From Oscillospiraceae bacterium (GTDB lineage Bacteria > Bacillota > Clostridia > Oscillospirales > Ruminococcaceae): 7,254 nucleotides of DNA. Below the pieces are notes generated by a model. It was given only the letters and a program-made list of their open reading frames with translations. It made no database searches and had not been told where the DNA came from. A program made the translations under genes and the position numbers. Each line of letters starts with the position of its first letter. Position 1 is the first letter of the stretch. Shown here piece by piece: positions 6,875 to 7,254 of the stretch. The stretch covers positions 1-7,254 of the forward strand of contig JAHHUE010000072.1 in NCBI GenBank assembly GCA_020024155.1. Direction: 5' to 3'.

Positions 6875-6902
6875 ATTATAACACTAGATAATTTTTTATC
6901 AA
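6875..6902 (-). promoter_or_regulatory. Sigma-A promoter of the flavin reductase gene
   Basis: On the minus strand TTGATA (6897-6902) is followed after 16 bases by TATAAT (6875-6880), with TG one base upstream of the -10 (TGTTATAAT, extended -10). The start would fall near 6868, giving a leader of about 53 bases with no visible regulatory fold. A TTGTCA hexamer just upstream is an alternative, weaker -35. Confidence 0.75.
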
Positions 6903-7007
6903 TTGACAAAATAAACAAAGAAAAGAATTATATATAATAATTAACTAATTGAATTTAAAATTTTTTGGGAAAATATTTATGTAATATAAAAATAGGTGAT
7001 TTTATTA

Positions 7008-7036
7008 TTGACATTTATAATATATTACCTTATTAT
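7008..7036 (+). promoter_or_regulatory. Distal sigma-A promoter upstream of tRNA-Val
   Basis: TTGACA at 7008-7013 is followed after exactly 17 bases by TATTAT at 7031-7036. The start would be near 7043, about 158 bases before the tRNA, with no strong terminator in between. It may be a second promoter for the tRNA transcript or drive a separate short RNA. Confidence 0.65.
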
Positions 7037-7050
7037 ATTCAAAGACATAT

Positions 7051-7080
7051 ATAATACGCATAATACGCATGGATATTATG
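7051..7080. repeat. Tandem 9-bp repeat overlapping a dyad
   Basis: ATAATACGC occurs twice in direct succession (7051-7059 and 7060-7068). The second copy overlaps an inverted repeat CATAATA (7059-7065) / TATTATG (7074-7080). The block lies just after the predicted start of the distal promoter, where a repressor would act, and its CG steps stand out in AT-only surroundings. Confidence 0.5.
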
Positions 7081-7149
7081 TAATAATTGACATAATTTTA
7101 TTCAAAAATAAAAAAATACTATTTTTATCAATTTTTTACTAAAAAAGTG

Positions 7150-7178
7150 TTGACATAATGAAAAACGTATGGTATTAT
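7150..7178 (+). promoter_or_regulatory. Proximal sigma-A promoter of tRNA-Val
   Basis: TTGACA at 7150-7155, a 17-base spacer and TATTAT at 7173-7178 form a near-consensus promoter. The start would lie near 7185, about 16 bases before the mature tRNA, as is common for stable RNA genes. Confidence 0.85.
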
Positions 7179-7200
7179 ATAACTCGTCGCTAAGGGTTAT

Positions 7201-7254
7201 GGGAGCATAGCTCAGCTGGGAGAGCATCTGCCTTACAAGCAGAGGGTCACAGGT
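7201..7254 (+). tRNA. tRNA-Val (anticodon UAC), cut by the window end
   Basis: The first 54 bases of a tRNA are present. The acceptor 5' strand is GGGAGCA (7201-7207). The D-arm stem GCTC/GAGC lies at 7210-7213 and 7222-7225. The anticodon stem TCTGC/GCAGA lies at 7227-7231 and 7239-7243, with loop CTTACAA (7232-7238). The anticodon TAC at 7234-7236 reads valine GUA and related codons. The variable loop is GGGTC and the 5' T-stem ACAGG ends at 7253. The T-loop and acceptor 3' strand lie beyond the window. A strong promoter immediately upstream and the lack of a terminator suggest it may head a tRNA cluster. Confidence 0.96.

Larger units (their letters stand above)
6903..7200. other. Noncoding region between the reductase promoter and tRNA-Val
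   Basis: No coding frame is seen. TTGACA hexamers on the plus strand occur at 6903, 7008, 7087 and 7150; only those at 7008 and 7150 have a good -10 at 17 bases. The first abuts the minus-strand -35 of the reductase, the two meeting in the palindrome TCAATTGA (6899-6906). No convincing terminator lies between the two strong promoters; an A/T-only dyad at 7104-7126 is weak. Confidence 0.6.

Noticed and set aside
7087..7122. Third plus-strand promoter from TTGACA at 7087
   Set aside because: No -10-like hexamer occurs 16-18 bases downstream; the nearest (TACTAT, 7117) is 24 bases away.
7104..7126. Terminator between the distal promoter and the tRNA
   Set aside because: The dyad AAAAATA/TATTTTT contains only A-T pairs and would be too weak for a reliable hairpin.

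Overview
This is a strongly AT-rich window with low-GC Firmicutes gene style: AGGAGG-type ribosome binding sites, sigma-A promoters and U-tailed hairpin terminators. The protein families fit an anaerobic, probably gut-associated member of the Clostridia. That assignment is inferred from style and families; no marker gene is present that would name the organism.

Layout, left to right. (1) Positions 1-240 are AT-rich noncoding DNA. (2) Positions 241-744 hold the 3' remnant of an amidohydrolase that has lost its start and N-terminal metal-binding half. (3) Positions 778-3431 hold two translationally coupled genes: a 653-residue protein joining a ParB-like N-terminal region to a BMP/PnrA-type ligand-binding domain with no signal peptide, and a metallophosphoesterase whose start overlaps the BMP stop. 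A long hairpin terminator at 3441-3492 closes the unit. (4) A 254-base noncoding stretch with short direct repeats and two dyads leads into a LysR-type regulator (3747-4601) and a 60-residue two-helix membrane protein of DUF6132 type (4663-4845). (5) A bidirectional terminator (4960-4993) separates these from a convergent gene on the minus strand (5019-6815). That gene encodes a lipoprotein flavin reductase of the fumarate reductase/flavocytochrome c type with a C-terminal FMN-binding domain, and it has its own promoter at 6875-6902. (6) Positions 6903-7200 carry stacked plus-strand promoters that lead into a tRNA-Val (UAC), cut by the window end after 54 bases.

Functionally there are three modules. 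The amidohydrolase/BMP/phosphoesterase cluster looks like a degraded catabolic or sensing operon, possibly for a nucleoside-like ligand (inference from the BMP family). The LysR/DUF6132 pair has no firm function; the LysR effector domain has a CysL-like motif. The reductase is a stand-alone, surface-anchored enzyme that would use an organic acid such as fumarate as terminal electron acceptor and take electrons from a membrane flavin chain encoded elsewhere. The most unusual item is the cytosolic ParB-like/BMP fusion coupled to a phosphoesterase with an atypical first metal motif.
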